From contig JAFAUB010000012.1 of assembly GCA_019243635.1 (NCBI GenBank), positions 1 through 64,000 on the forward strand: a DNA stretch of 64,000 bases, given 5' to 3'. Positions 55,212 through 64,000 of this stretch are shown here, one piece after another. Position 1 is the stretch's first letter. The number at the start of each line of letters is the position of its first letter. The stretch is from Pseudonocardiales bacterium. GTDB taxonomy: Bacteria; Actinomycetota; Actinomycetes; Mycobacteriales; Pseudonocardiaceae. The notes under the pieces are model-generated. The model did not search any database, was not told the origin of the DNA, and saw nothing but the letters and a program-made list of their open reading frames with translations. A program made the translations under genes and the position numbers.

Positions 55212-56393
55212 GTGGCGGGGTGGGTGCGGGCGGTCAGGCACGGCTGGGTGGTCGCGGGTGGCGTGCCCGGACCCGACGTCGATGAGTTCGCCGAGGCCAC
55301 CGACGTGATCACGGCGTTGGCCGGCCCTCAGGGCGGTGGTGACACGTTGCTGGCTGTGCAGCATCCGCATCGCACGCCCCGCGCGTTGGCCGAGGGGCTG
55401 TCGTTGGCCGAGGCGTTGCCAGCGGCGCGGCAAGCCCTGGACCGGCTGCGTGCCGGCGCGTACCGCCGAGTGACCGACGTGCTGGCGCCGTATCGGGTGG
55501 AGGGCCCGGACGGGATGGCGGTCGGCGTGTTGTGTCTGGTCGACCCAGCCGCCGTGGACGTGCACGGGGCGTCCTGGGTGCGACACGGCGAGGAGGTCTA
55601 CCCGCGGGTGGTGGCCGAACGCACCGCGGTGTTCGCCGGGCTTGGCTGCGCGACCAGCGCGGCGATGCTCGTGCCCGTCATCGACGGTGACCAGCTGACC
55701 ACGACCGTGCTGGACAGCCTCGATGCTCTGGGAGCCCCGGCGGTGTCGACCACCGACTCCGGCGGCCGGACCCACCAGGTGTGGTTGCTGGGCCCCGGAG
55801 CCGGGCAGGACACCGTGCTTGCCGCGCTGGCGCGCGGTCCGCTGCTGGTCGCCGACGGCAACCACCGGGTGGCCGCCGCGGTGGCCGGCGACCGCTCCAG
55901 CCTGCTCGCGCTGGTGACCAGCGGGCCCGAGCTACGCATCGGCGCGATCCACCGGGCACTGGTCGGTACCGGGCTGAGGTCCGGTGACCTGGTCGAGGCC
56001 TGGCGTGGCGTCGGCCTGGCGGTGTGGGAGGTCGGGGAGCTGGGTCCACCGGCCCGGTCCGGTAGCGTGGTGGTGCGGGCATCCGGTTCCGACCTGCTCG
56101 TCATCCTGCCCGGAGCCGAGCCGGGCGAACCGGTACCCAGGATCGACCACGGGCTGGTGGAGCGGTTGCTCATCGCCGAGGCGCTGGGCATCGACCCGGA
56201 AGGTCCGCAGGTGCGCGCCCTGCCGGCCGGGCATCCGGTGGACCCGCACGTCGACGCCGTGCTGCAACTGGCCCCGGTGCCTTTCGCCGACGTGCTCGCC
56301 GTGCACCGGCAAGGCCGCCGGATGCCCCGCAAGAGCACCTACTTCACCCCGAAGCCACGCAGCGGGCTCCTGCTGGCCGACCTTGCCGATTAG
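55212..56393 (+). CDS. DUF1015 family protein
   Basis: A 393-residue protein. Family motifs: LLVADGNHRVAAAVAG near residue 215 (ADGxHR type) and PRKSTYFTPKPRSGLLLADL at the C-terminus. Widespread in bacteria, with a possible link to serine metabolism (SerC neighbourhoods), but uncharacterised. Starts at a GTG eight bases after the UbiA stop, so cotranscribed. Its stop overlaps that of the convergent phosphoesterase gene. Confidence 0.88.
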   Translation: MAGWVRAVRHGWVVAGGVPGPDVDEFAEATDVITALAGPQGGGDTLLAVQHPHRTPRALAEGLSLAEALPAARQALDRLRAGAYRRVTDVLAPYRVEGPDGMAVGVLCLVDPAAVDVHGASWVRHGEEVYPRVVAERTAVFAGLGCATSAAMLVPVIDGDQLTTTVLDSLDALGAPAVSTTDSGGRTHQVWLLGPGAGQDTVLAALARGPLLVADGNHRVAAAVAGDRSSLLALVTSGPELRIGAIHRALVGTGLRSGDLVEAWRGVGLAVWEVGELGPPARSGSVVVRASGSDLLVILPGAEPGEPVPRIDHGLVERLLIAEALGIDPEGPQVRALPAGHPVDPHVDAVLQLAPVPFADVLAVHRQGRRMPRKSTYFTPKPRSGLLLADLAD

Positions 56394-56905
56394 GGGGCCG
56401 ACGAGGGGGCCGACGAGGGGCGCCACAACCGCACCCGGTCGAGTCGTCCGTCTCTGATCTCGGCGGTCATCCACGTGCAGGTCGGCTGGCGGCGCCGGTC
56501 GGTCGGGGAACCCGGGTTCAGCAGGCGCAGACCGGTGGGAGCCACCGTGTCCCACGGGATGTGGCTGTGCCCGAAGACCAGCACGTCGGTGTGGGGGAAA
56601 CGGGCGGCGCACCGCTGCGCCCGGCCATGCGCCGATCCCGTCTCATGCACGACCGCCAGCCGCACGCCCGCCAGCTCGGCGGACGCGACCTCCGGCAGTC
56701 GCACGGACAGCGCCGGCCCGTCGTTGTTGCCGACCACCCCGATCAGCCGGTTCGCTCGAGCCAGCAGCGTATCCAGCAGCTCGACGCACACCCAGTCCCC
56801 GGCGTGCACCACGACGTCCGCCTCGTCGACGGCCCGCCACAGCTGCTCGGGCAGGTCCCGAGCGCGCTGCGGGACGTGTGTGTCGGCGACCAGCAGCAGC
56901 TTCAT
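56390..56905 (-). CDS. YfcE/MJ0936-type metallophosphoesterase
   Basis: A 171-residue protein with all motifs of the calcineurin-like phosphoesterase: ADTHVPQR, HAGDWV, VGNNDG, VVHETGSAHG and GHSHIP. Its C-terminal tail (RPSSAPSSAP) is encoded by a 12-bp tandem repeat near 56395-56418. ATGA overlap with the pabAB stop upstream. Confidence 0.92.
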   Translation of the reverse strand: MKLLLVADTHVPQRARDLPEQLWRAVDEADVVVHAGDWVCVELLDTLLARANRLIGVVGNNDGPALSVRLPEVASAELAGVRLAVVHETGSAHGRAQRCAARFPHTDVLVFGHSHIPWDTVAPTGLRLLNPGSPTDRRRQPTCTWMTAEIRDGRLDRVRLWRPSSAPSSAP

Positions 56906-59079
56906 GCAACGTCTCCACCGCTCCCGGAGATCTCCCGATGCTCGGCGTGGATCTCCTGCAGCCGGCCCATGCCGCCATGCGTACTCTGCGGTAGTGCCCG
57001 TAGGGGTGCTTCAGCCTTGAGCAGCATCTCGTCGTACTCGGCATGGGCGTCTGAGCCGAGGACGATAGCGCCGCCTGCACCGACGGTCAACTCCTCGCGC
57101 CACCTCACCGCGGTGCGGATCACGATGCTCAGGTCGGCTGTTCCGCCGAACCCGAAGTAGCCCAGCGTGCCCCCGTACACGCCCCGCGCCTCGGTCTCCA
57201 GTGAGTCGATGATCTCCATGGTGCGCAGTTTCGGCGCACCGGTCATCGAACCACCGGGGAAGCAGGCCCGGACGCAGTCCACCGCGGTGACGTCCGACCT
57301 CAGCACTCCACGGATCGTGGACACCAACTGATGCACGGTCGCGTAGGACTCGGTCGCCATGAACCTCGGTACGACGACGGTGCCGATCTCGCACACCCTC
57401 CCGAGATCGTTGCGGAGCAGGTCCACGATCATCAGGTTCTCCGCGCGGGTCTTGTCGTCGTTGCGCAGCGAGCTCCGCAGCTGCTCGTCCAGCGTGGGAT
57501 CCGTGCTGCGCGGGGTCGTTCCCTTGATCGGCCTGCTCTCGACGGTGCGGTCGTTGTCGATGCGCAGGAACCGCTCGGGCGACGAGCTGAAGATGGTGAG
57601 CTCGCCCAGCCGCAGCAGCGCCGAGTACGGTGCGGGGTTGAGCCGCCTTAGCCGCCGGTAGTACTCCAGGTCGTCCTCGGGTGCGGGCAGTCTGAGTTTG
57701 TTGGTGAGGCAGATCTCGTAGCTCTCGCCCGCCCGGAGCCGACGCTGGCACTCCGCGATGTCCGCGAGGTACCGCGACCGGGAACGCACCAACCAGTCGG
57801 AGACCCGTGCGTTGTTGGCCACGATCGGTCGCTGTTCGACAGTGACCGCGGGCAGTGCCCGCAGCGTCCGCACCGTACGGTTGATCCATGCCATCGCCGA
57901 GTCGGTGGCGTCGGGTTCGAACACGGCGACCACGTACGTCCCGTGCTCGGCATGGTCCACAGCGACGAACCTGCTCGCCCGGATCCACATCGCGTCCGGT
58001 GTAGGCGCCCGGTGCGGGGTGGGAGAACCGATGTCGGCTTTCAGCTCATAGCCGAAGTAGCCGACGTACCCTCCGTTCAGGCCGAATGGCAGGTCTTCCG
58101 CTCCGCTCACCTGCCGGCCAGTCCGCCGGCCGAGCGCGTCGAAGATTGTGCCGGGCTCCAGGTAGGGGATGCTCGCGGTGGGTTCCACGACCACCGAGCT
58201 GTCACCGATCCGGAAGGTGAGGACCTCGCCGTCCGGTCCGTCGGCGTTGCCGAGGAAGGAGAACCGGGACAGGCCCGTCTCAACGTATGCGCTGTCCAGC
58301 CAGAACGCTCGGGTACTCATGCCGTGCAGGGTGAGGAACGCCGCCTCGGTGTCCACTGCTCGGTCGATGCGGCGCACGAGCACCCTCATCGCCGGGCACT
58401 CACTCCGGCGGGGCTCCACCCGCCCCCTCGACACGCTCGGTCGCAACGGCGAGACCGACCGGCGCCCCGGTTCCTCGCGGCGCGGTGGCCGGCGGTGCCG
58501 GGAAGCCAGGGCCAGGTCGCCGAAGTTGGCCACCAGCCGGGCACCGTACTCGGTACAGATGGACTCGGGGTGGAACTGCACGCCCCACCAGGGCAGGTCA
58601 CGATGGCGCAGTCCCATGATCACGGCATCTTCCGCCCACGCCGTCGCCTCCAGCTCGGGTGGCAGTGGGTCGGCAACGCACAGCGAGTGGTAACGGACCG
58701 CGGTGAAACGCCGCGGCAGCCCCGCGAAGACGCCGTCTCCGGTGTGGTGCACCGTGGTCAGGTGGCCATGTCTAGGCTGCGGTGCGCTCCGCACCTCAGC
58801 GCCGGCGGCCAGTCCGAGCCCCTGATGGCCGAGACAGACCCCCAGGACCGGAAGCTCCGTCCGGCGCAGGATGTCCCGGGAGTGCCCGAAGTCCCGGCGC
58901 GCGGCCGGCCGTCCGGGACCGGGCGAGATCACCGCGCCGTCGAAGTCCCGGATATCGAGCTCGTGCCATCGCGGGTCGTCGTTGCGCACGACAACCGGTT
59001 CGGTGCCGTAGACCTCCGCCAGGAGCTGATAGAGGTTGTACGTGTAGGAGTCGTAGTTGTCGATCAGCAGGGTACGCAT
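56902..59079 (-). CDS. pabAB: Fused aminodeoxychorismate synthase PabAB
   Basis: A 725-residue protein. Residues 1-190 are the glutamine amidotransferase PabA: NYDSYTYNLYQ at the start, SPGPGRP, catalytic GVCLGHQ and the FHPES triad end. A linker of about 40 residues is followed by the PabB chorismate-binding domain (about 240-700), with SYEICLTNK, RPIKGTTPR whose Lys marks aminodeoxychorismate rather than anthranilate synthase, and GSMTGAPKLR. It makes 4-amino-4-deoxychorismate for folate or for antibiotics. The fused form is common in Streptomyces biosynthetic clusters. Confidence 0.93.
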   Translation of the reverse strand: MRTLLIDNYDSYTYNLYQLLAEVYGTEPVVVRNDDPRWHELDIRDFDGAVISPGPGRPAARRDFGHSRDILRRTELPVLGVCLGHQGLGLAAGAEVRSAPQPRHGHLTTVHHTGDGVFAGLPRRFTAVRYHSLCVADPLPPELEATAWAEDAVIMGLRHRDLPWWGVQFHPESICTEYGARLVANFGDLALASRHRRPPRREEPGRRSVSPLRPSVSRGRVEPRRSECPAMRVLVRRIDRAVDTEAAFLTLHGMSTRAFWLDSAYVETGLSRFSFLGNADGPDGEVLTFRIGDSSVVVEPTASIPYLEPGTIFDALGRRTGRQVSGAEDLPFGLNGGYVGYFGYELKADIGSPTPHRAPTPDAMWIRASRFVAVDHAEHGTYVVAVFEPDATDSAMAWINRTVRTLRALPAVTVEQRPIVANNARVSDWLVRSRSRYLADIAECQRRLRAGESYEICLTNKLRLPAPEDDLEYYRRLRRLNPAPYSALLRLGELTIFSSSPERFLRIDNDRTVESRPIKGTTPRSTDPTLDEQLRSSLRNDDKTRAENLMIVDLLRNDLGRVCEIGTVVVPRFMATESYATVHQLVSTIRGVLRSDVTAVDCVRACFPGGSMTGAPKLRTMEIIDSLETEARGVYGGTLGYFGFGGTADLSIVIRTAVRWREELTVGAGGAIVLGSDAHAEYDEMLLKAEAPLRALPQSTHGGMGRLQEIHAEHREISGSGGDVA

Positions 59080-59214
59080 GGCTTTCCTGGTGGTCGTATG
59101 GTCGCAGGGGGCCCAGGGACGTGATGGGCCCAGGGCCAGGCTTCGGGGATTCTCAGGCGTCTTCGTCGTCGGCCGCGCAGGATGCGCCCCGCGGCGACCG
59201 TCGTGCCGGGCCGG
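59080..59214. other. Gap between pabAB and the SDR gene
   Basis: This gap of 135 bp has a few GGGCCCAGG-type repeats and no gene; it should contain the pabAB promoter. Confidence 0.4.
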
Positions 59215-59994
59215 TCAGGGCTTGTTCAGGTGCGCGGCGAGGACGCGCACCACTGCCCGCGGGCTCACGCGCAGCGACTCCAGCGAGAGCTTGGCCTTGA
59301 CGCCCGGGACCGCGATCGTCTTGCCCTTCAGCATCGAGCGGTAGCCATACAGCGCGATCGAGGCCGCGTCCGCCGAGCTGGTGAACAGCGCCGTGCTCTC
59401 GATGCCGGCCACTCGCGCGAACTCGGTCGCCGTCGCGCCGGGGCAGAGCACCGTGGCCGTGACGCCCGTGCCGCGCAGCTCATAGGCGAGAGCCTCGGTG
59501 AAGCTGAGCACGTAGGCCTTGGAGGCGTAGTACGTCGCCATGAACGGTCCCGGCAGGAACCCCGCCATCGAGCCGAGGTTGAGGATGCGGCCACTACGGC
59601 GCGCGACCATCGCCGGCAGGACCAGGCCCGTCAGCTGGGTGAGTGCCTTGACGTTGAGCTCGATCAGGTCCAGCTCGCGTGCGAGGTTCAGCTCGGCGAA
59701 GGCTCCGCTGGTCCCGAACCCGGCGTTGTTGACCAGGAACTCCACCTCGATACCGGCCCGCATGACCTCCTCGTGGAGGTGCAGCGGTGCTTTCGGATCG
59801 GTCAGGTCGGCGGCGATGACGGTCGGATGGATCCCGTACACCTCGCGCAGCTCGGTGGCCAGCTGATCGAGCTTGTCCTGTCGGCGGGCGACGAGCACGA
59901 GGTCGTGACCGTCCTGGGCGAACAACCGCGCGAAGTGTGTGCCGAGCCCGGCCGAGGCGCCCGTGACCAGAGCTGTCTTTGCGGTGCGTTGCAC
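59215..59994 (-). CDS. Short-chain dehydrogenase/reductase
   Basis: A 259-residue classical SDR: cofactor motif ALVTGASAGLGTHFARLFAQ, NNAGFGTSGAFAE, catalytic Ser in NLGSMAG and YYASK with Tyr and Lys. GTG at 59994 with AGGAGG nine bases upstream; the frame opens further upstream at 60015 but without a ribosome binding site. Resembles YqjQ/dehydrogenase-type proteins. Substrate unknown. Confidence 0.9.
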   Translation of the reverse strand: MQRTAKTALVTGASAGLGTHFARLFAQDGHDLVLVARRQDKLDQLATELREVYGIHPTVIAADLTDPKAPLHLHEEVMRAGIEVEFLVNNAGFGTSGAFAELNLARELDLIELNVKALTQLTGLVLPAMVARRSGRILNLGSMAGFLPGPFMATYYASKAYVLSFTEALAYELRGTGVTATVLCPGATATEFARVAGIESTALFTSSADAASIALYGYRSMLKGKTIAVPGVKAKLSLESLRVSPRAVVRVLAAHLNKP

Positions 59995-60023
59995 GTCGAG
60001 TTCCTCCTGGTGCACGGGGCGGG

Positions 60024-60473
60024 TCAGCGTTCGGGCAGGGCCTCGCGAACCCGCTGGATCGCTTCCGCATTGGCCTGTGGGTCCCGGCTCAAGGCGTGCA
60101 CGTCGGCGACGATGCGGTCGATCCGGTCGAGCGCCGCCTCCTCCTTGACCGCCGCGATCCGCTCGGCGAGGTCGTGGAGCTGGTCCAGCGCGTGGACGTC
60201 CGCCTCGCCGAGGACCTCGCGCGGCTGTCGTCGGGCCAGCACATCGACGGCCTCGACGAGCCTGCCGAGCTGGCGGCCGTAACTCGCCACCTGGGTGATG
60301 ATGCGCTGCTCCAGCTTCGGGTCACCGGAGCGCGTGGCGTTGATGTTGACCAGGCCGATCGAGGGCGCGACGTCCTGGGTCACGTCACCGGACAACGGCG
60401 CCCTGATGCCGAACATCGACAGCCACGCCTGCCACGGGTTCAGCGGCTGCGAGCCGCGGCGATCGTCGAGCAT
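60024..60473 (-). CDS. Hypothetical helical protein
   Basis: A 149-residue protein with GAGGAGAG before the ATG at 60473. The N-terminal third (NPWQAWLSMFGIRAPLSGD) is followed by long amphipathic helices (LEQRIITQVASYGRQLGRLV, then AVKEEAALDRIDRIVADVHAL), perhaps a coiled coil. Same strand and 29 bp from the SDR gene. Family not recognised; the helix pattern is like phasin or PhaM-type proteins, which is only a suggestion. Confidence 0.6.
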   Translation of the reverse strand: MLDDRRGSQPLNPWQAWLSMFGIRAPLSGDVTQDVAPSIGLVNINATRSGDPKLEQRIITQVASYGRQLGRLVEAVDVLARRQPREVLGEADVHALDQLHDLAERIAAVKEEAALDRIDRIVADVHALSRDPQANAEAIQRVREALPER

Positions 60474-60658
60474 GGTTGCGCACTCTCCTCGCGTGGTCGT
60501 CCGCCGCCAGTATCTCTCGATCTCTCGCCGCCGCAGAGCCAAGGTCGGAACGGTCCGCCAAGATCAGTGGTCCGCCAACCGACGGACCACCCCACGGGAT
60601 ACCGCCTGGCGCCAGCCGACACCCGCCAGCCGACACCCGCCAGGTTGAGCTGCTGCGC
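60474..60658. other. Gap upstream of the helical protein
   Basis: Contains a short 14-bp tandem repeat (GCCAGCCGACACCC-type units near 60611-60643). No gene seen. Confidence 0.4.
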
Positions 60659-63600
60659 CTACCTGCGGGCGCTGGGACGCTCAGGCACGGCCCGGGGCGC
60701 GGCAGGGCACGGACGCGCGGCACGCGCTCTGTCCAGGCTGGCCCCGATCGAGCGCCCGCCGGCGAGTCCGCGGTACAGGATTGCGGCGAACTCCCGGCAG
60801 TGCTTGTCATTCACGCGATCGGGCCAGCGCACGACCGTGACCGCTACTTGCTGAGCCTGGGTGTGCAGGGCCAGCGATCCGCGGAAGTTGACTACGAGGA
60901 TCGAGGGGCGGTGCCGTGCTGACCGCAGAGCCTCGATGGGGTGGGCGTGCTGTACGGAGATCGGCTCGCCAGTGTTGGACGCCATGGGTGCGCAGCGCCT
61001 GTTGGTGGCAACTGCGGGCGCCCACATGTCGGGCAGGTTCTCCGGCCGGAGCGGGCGCGGCTCCTTCGGGGCGTGCTGATCCAACCAGCCCCGGAGGATC
61101 GTGATGAGGTTGCGGCGTGGGCCGCGTCCATCTCGGCGAGGACGACGTCGCGGCCGCGGGTGTTGATGTCGATGGCGACATCGAGCCATTGCCGCAGCTC
61201 GGGGCGGTCGCAGTACCCGGCGGCGAGAACACGGAGGAGGTCATGGTCGGTGGGCATGTCCGGTGCGGTCAGGATCCGCTGGCGTTGCGGCCGGTCGGCT
61301 GTGATCCAGGCGTGGGCGAGGGTGATCACGGTCTCGGGAATCGGGGTGGTCGCCCAGCTCGGGAAGGGCACCGTGGACAGGTCCGACGGGTCGAAGGTGG
61401 CAAGACGTGCTCGGATGTGCTGGCGGGCGTGCGCCGGCGCTCGCGGGTCATCGGGCGGCCCGTCGGGGTCGAGGAGCGCGGCGGCCGTGCCGAGGTCGGC
61501 CAGCGCGGCCGTGATATCTGAGCGGTTCCGGTGCCACCCGCTGCGGTGGCACAGCAGCTCTGCCCTCGATGTCGCCGGCAGCCCGGCACCGGGGTCGTCC
61601 CATGTCGTCACCGCCTGTCCCGGGTCCCCGTCGAGTGTGACGAGGAGATCCGACAGGGTGGTCAACGACCCGGCGAGGTCGGGTAGGAACGCTGCCGGGT
61701 TCTGTGCGGCCAGCTCCCGGCGGATCTGCACGGCTTCGGTGATGGAGGTCAGGGCCCCGGCCCGGTCCCCCGTCTCCGACCGCCGGATTGACAGGGTGTT
61801 CCACGCGTCCGCGGCCTGGTTGAGTGCGTCGGGGTCGTGCTGATCGGGGTCGAGTGGGGGTCGGGACCGCTGGGCTGCGATGAGGGCGAGGGTGCGCAGG
61901 GCGCCGTGGCCCAGGGGGATGGCGTGGGCCAGCTCGCGCAGCGGGAGCGGGGTGTCGTCGCGGCGGGCGAGTTCCTCCAGGGAGGCGAGGAAGGGCCCGC
62001 TCCGCATCCACACGGTGCCCAGTGCCGCGGGCCACCACGTAGCGTGGCGGTGGCCAGAGTACCGGCGGTGGCTGGGTTCTGGTCGGCGCGGCCCGGGTGA
62101 AGTTGTCCACCAGCCGCCGCACCGCCTGGTCGTCGTCGGAGCGGTCGTGATCCCCGGCGGCGAGGTCGATGCATCGGTCGAAGTCCTCGCCCGGGTGGTG
62201 GTCGGTGGTGATGAGGTGGTCGGCCAGCGGGTCGGGTCGCAGCGCGAGCACCTGTTCGGTGGGGTCGGTGAGGAACCGGCCGAGCAGCCCGGCGATCTCC
62301 CCGACGGCCAGGCTGGTCAGCTCCCCGATGCGCACCGCTCGCAGCGCGGCGGGCACCATCGGGGGTGGGGGGGGACAGTAGGCTGACCATGGCCGCCGCC
62401 CGGCGCAGCGCCGCGGGGTCGGCCTCGCGACCGAACCGGGAGCGCAGGTCGGCGTTCCAGTTGTCGAACTCGCGCCCGAGGATCTGTTCATACAGCGTGG
62501 CCCGGTCGGCCGGTAGCCGCGCGCGAGGGTGTCGCGCGGCCAGCCAGCCGAGCATCGCCACGTCCAGGGTGGTCCACCGGGTGCTGGCCGCCGGTAGCTC
62601 GGGGGGGAGGTCGGGGGCACCGGAGGTGGGGGAGAAGCGTCGGTAGGCCCGCCGGTACACCACCTCGATGCGGGGGTGGCGGGCGTGGAGTGGGGTGTCC
62701 GGGCGGGTCTGGGGGTGCACTCCCCGTGATCCGAGCTCGTTGTCCAGACTGGTGCGCCAGTCACCGGGGTAGCGCGCGGTGAGCAGCACGACGGTGTGGT
62801 CACGGCGGGTGGCCAGCACGGCCAGCGCCTCGGTCAGCGCCCTCCGGTCGGTGGCCTCGACGTAGTCGACCACCAGCAGCACCGGGCCCACGACCCCGCT
62901 CAGCCAGACGAGCTCGTCGGTGGGGGCGCCGGGGCGGGTCAGGTCCCGGCGCAGGAACCCGGTGTACCAGCGGTCGGTGTCGGACAACCGCGCGGCGAGC
63001 TCGGCGGCCAGCCGGGTCTTGCCGGACCCGCCGACGCCGTGGACCACCATCAGCCGCAGCCGTGACTCACCGACAGCGGAGTCCGGGGCCAGGCACCAGG
63101 CGTAGAGCTCCTCCAGGGCCTGCCCGGGCTCGAAGGGCACGATCCGGTTCCGCGCCCGTACGCTGTGCCGCGGCCCGAGGTCGGTGCCGTCCGGGGCGGG
63201 CGGGTGGTAGGGCGGTTCCAGCGGGTCCCGCTCGGGCCAGCCCGGCAGCGGATACACCACAGTCGGATCACGGGCCAGCCCGACATCGACCCCGTGCTCC
63301 ACACCCACGCCCCACCGGTGAGCATCCCGGCCCCAGCGGTGACGGCCTCCTCGAACCCGACCCGGCCACCGCGGGCGGCCACCCGTGGGCGGCCCGGGCG
63401 ACGTCGAGGGCGATGAACTCCCCGGGCGCCTCCCACGAGCTGCGCAGTCCCATCCCCGGCCACCGCGGTGGAGCGTCGTGCACGGCCTGGGCCAGCGGGT
63501 AGGGGACCGCGCCGTGGAGCTCACCCCGCAGCCAGACCAGACGATGACGATCGCGTACCCGGCCCCGCCGGGTCCGGCCGGTGACAACGTGACGATCATC

Positions 63601-63917
63601 GGGTGCAGCCCGGCGTCGAGACACCCACCGGCGAAGGCCACCGCGAGATCCAGACAGTTGCCCAGCCCCGGCCGGAGGAACACCTGCTCCGGTGTCCGGA
63701 TGCCTTGCTCCCCCGCGGTGGCGGGCTGCTCCTCGGCGTAGCGGACCCCGGCGCCGGCGAACGCCTCGAACAACTGCCGTACCCGCACCTCCGGCGGCGC
63801 GCCGGCCCGGCCCGGCAACCCCAGGCCGGGCCGCAGCAACCTCGCCAGCACCCCGGTGTGGACATATCGCGCCAGCCACGCCGGCCGCGCCCGCCGCCAC
63901 CGTGGCCCCCCGGTCAC
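60659..63917 (-). pseudogene. Frame-broken STAND NTPase with transglutaminase-like, TPR and CHAT-like parts
   Basis: One gene of about 1,080 codons can be followed leftward through about six frame changes (near 63540, 63380, 63310, 62370, 62040 and 61110). The N-terminal part resembles a transglutaminase-type domain with its cysteine (RPGLGNCLDLAVAFAGG), though the following histidine position is Tyr in GYAIVIVW. Then comes a STAND-type NTPase with Walker A VVHGVGGSGKTRLAAELA and LLVVDYVEATD; then TPR-like repeats (WNTLSIRRSETGDRAGALTS). The C-terminal piece (EFAAILYRGLAGGRSIGASL) resembles the end of a CHAT protease domain. The break near 62370 is in a run of eight G. Either a decayed gene, a phase-variable one or sequencing error. 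Confidence 0.6.
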
Positions 63918-64000
63918 GGCTGCCCGCCCTCGTCGCTGTCAACGACGACCAGTGGTGTGGACGCATATAACGACGTCCCGTGCCAGACGCCCTTGATCTC

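Noticed and set aside
54199..60473. Biosynthetic gene cluster (UbiA, PabAB, SDR)
   Set aside because: No carrier, synthetase, tailoring oxygenase or regulator among the genes, and strands differ; kept only as a weak idea under PabAB.

Overview
The window is about 64 kb of high-GC DNA from an actinomycete, most likely a member of the Pseudonocardiales. The reasons are very GC-rich third codon positions, many GTG starts and GTGA/ATGA stop-start overlaps, an XRE regulator paired with a DUF397 protein, a DUF222/HNH nuclease, a mycobacterial-type MptB mannosyltransferase, and the order ABC exporter - mptB - sufR - sufB - sufD - Rieske - sufC - sufS - sufU - sufT. The organism assignment is inference. 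I saw no rRNA, tRNA, CRISPR array, complete IS or prophage.

Layout. (1) 0-12 kb is an accessory island: an orphan C-terminal membrane module of a NACHT-type protein, an in-frame fusion of truncated HsdR to half of HsdS followed by intact hsdM, a toxin-antitoxin pair with a broken antitoxin, an SDR pseudogene, an XRE/TPR regulator facing four overlapping small genes, and an HNH nuclease. A repeat of about 130 bp lies at 1233-1362 and 9639-9769, on either side of the restriction-modification and toxin genes. (2) 12-16 kb holds a DUF6398 protein and small unknown genes with strong palindromes between them, ending in a ribbon-helix-helix gene with its own promoter. (3) 15.7-24.6 kb, all on the minus strand: quinone reductase, DUF885 protein, a truncated protein-isoaspartate methyltransferase (PIMT) start, ctaA, a full PIMT-like methyltransferase, an ABC-2 exporter and mptB. 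(4) 24.6-31.5 kb is the plus-strand SUF iron-sulfur cluster operon under SufR, with a promoter that predicts a leaderless sufR mRNA. (5) 31.5-41.6 kb is mixed: a VapBC remnant, a pRiA4b ORF-3 protein, a degenerate EAL protein, recQ, a VOC protein, trpS, the XRE/DUF397 pair and an AI-2E family transporter. (6) 41.7-46 kb is a seven-gene Mrp-type cation/proton antiporter operon. (7) 46-54 kb is a stress and ion-homeostasis block: DUF3140, a small membrane protein, a hemerythrin-encapsulin operon with a recognisable cargo tag, a 13-bp minisatellite, an ABC-2 system, a CPA2 antiporter with a UspA-like tail, and a permease under a CsoR-like box. (8) 54-60.5 kb: UbiA prenyltransferase, DUF1015, a phosphoesterase, fused PabAB, an SDR and an unknown helical protein. 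(9) 60.7-63.9 kb is a frame-broken STAND NTPase gene with transglutaminase-like, TPR and CHAT-like parts.

The core genes are intact, whereas the defence and toxin-type genes are repeatedly truncated or frameshifted. The most unusual items are the HsdR-HsdS fusion, the translationally coupled small-gene cassette with its degraded second copy, the minisatellite between the encapsulin operon and the ABC operon, and the STAND/CHAT remnant. All function calls come from reading motifs; no database search was run.
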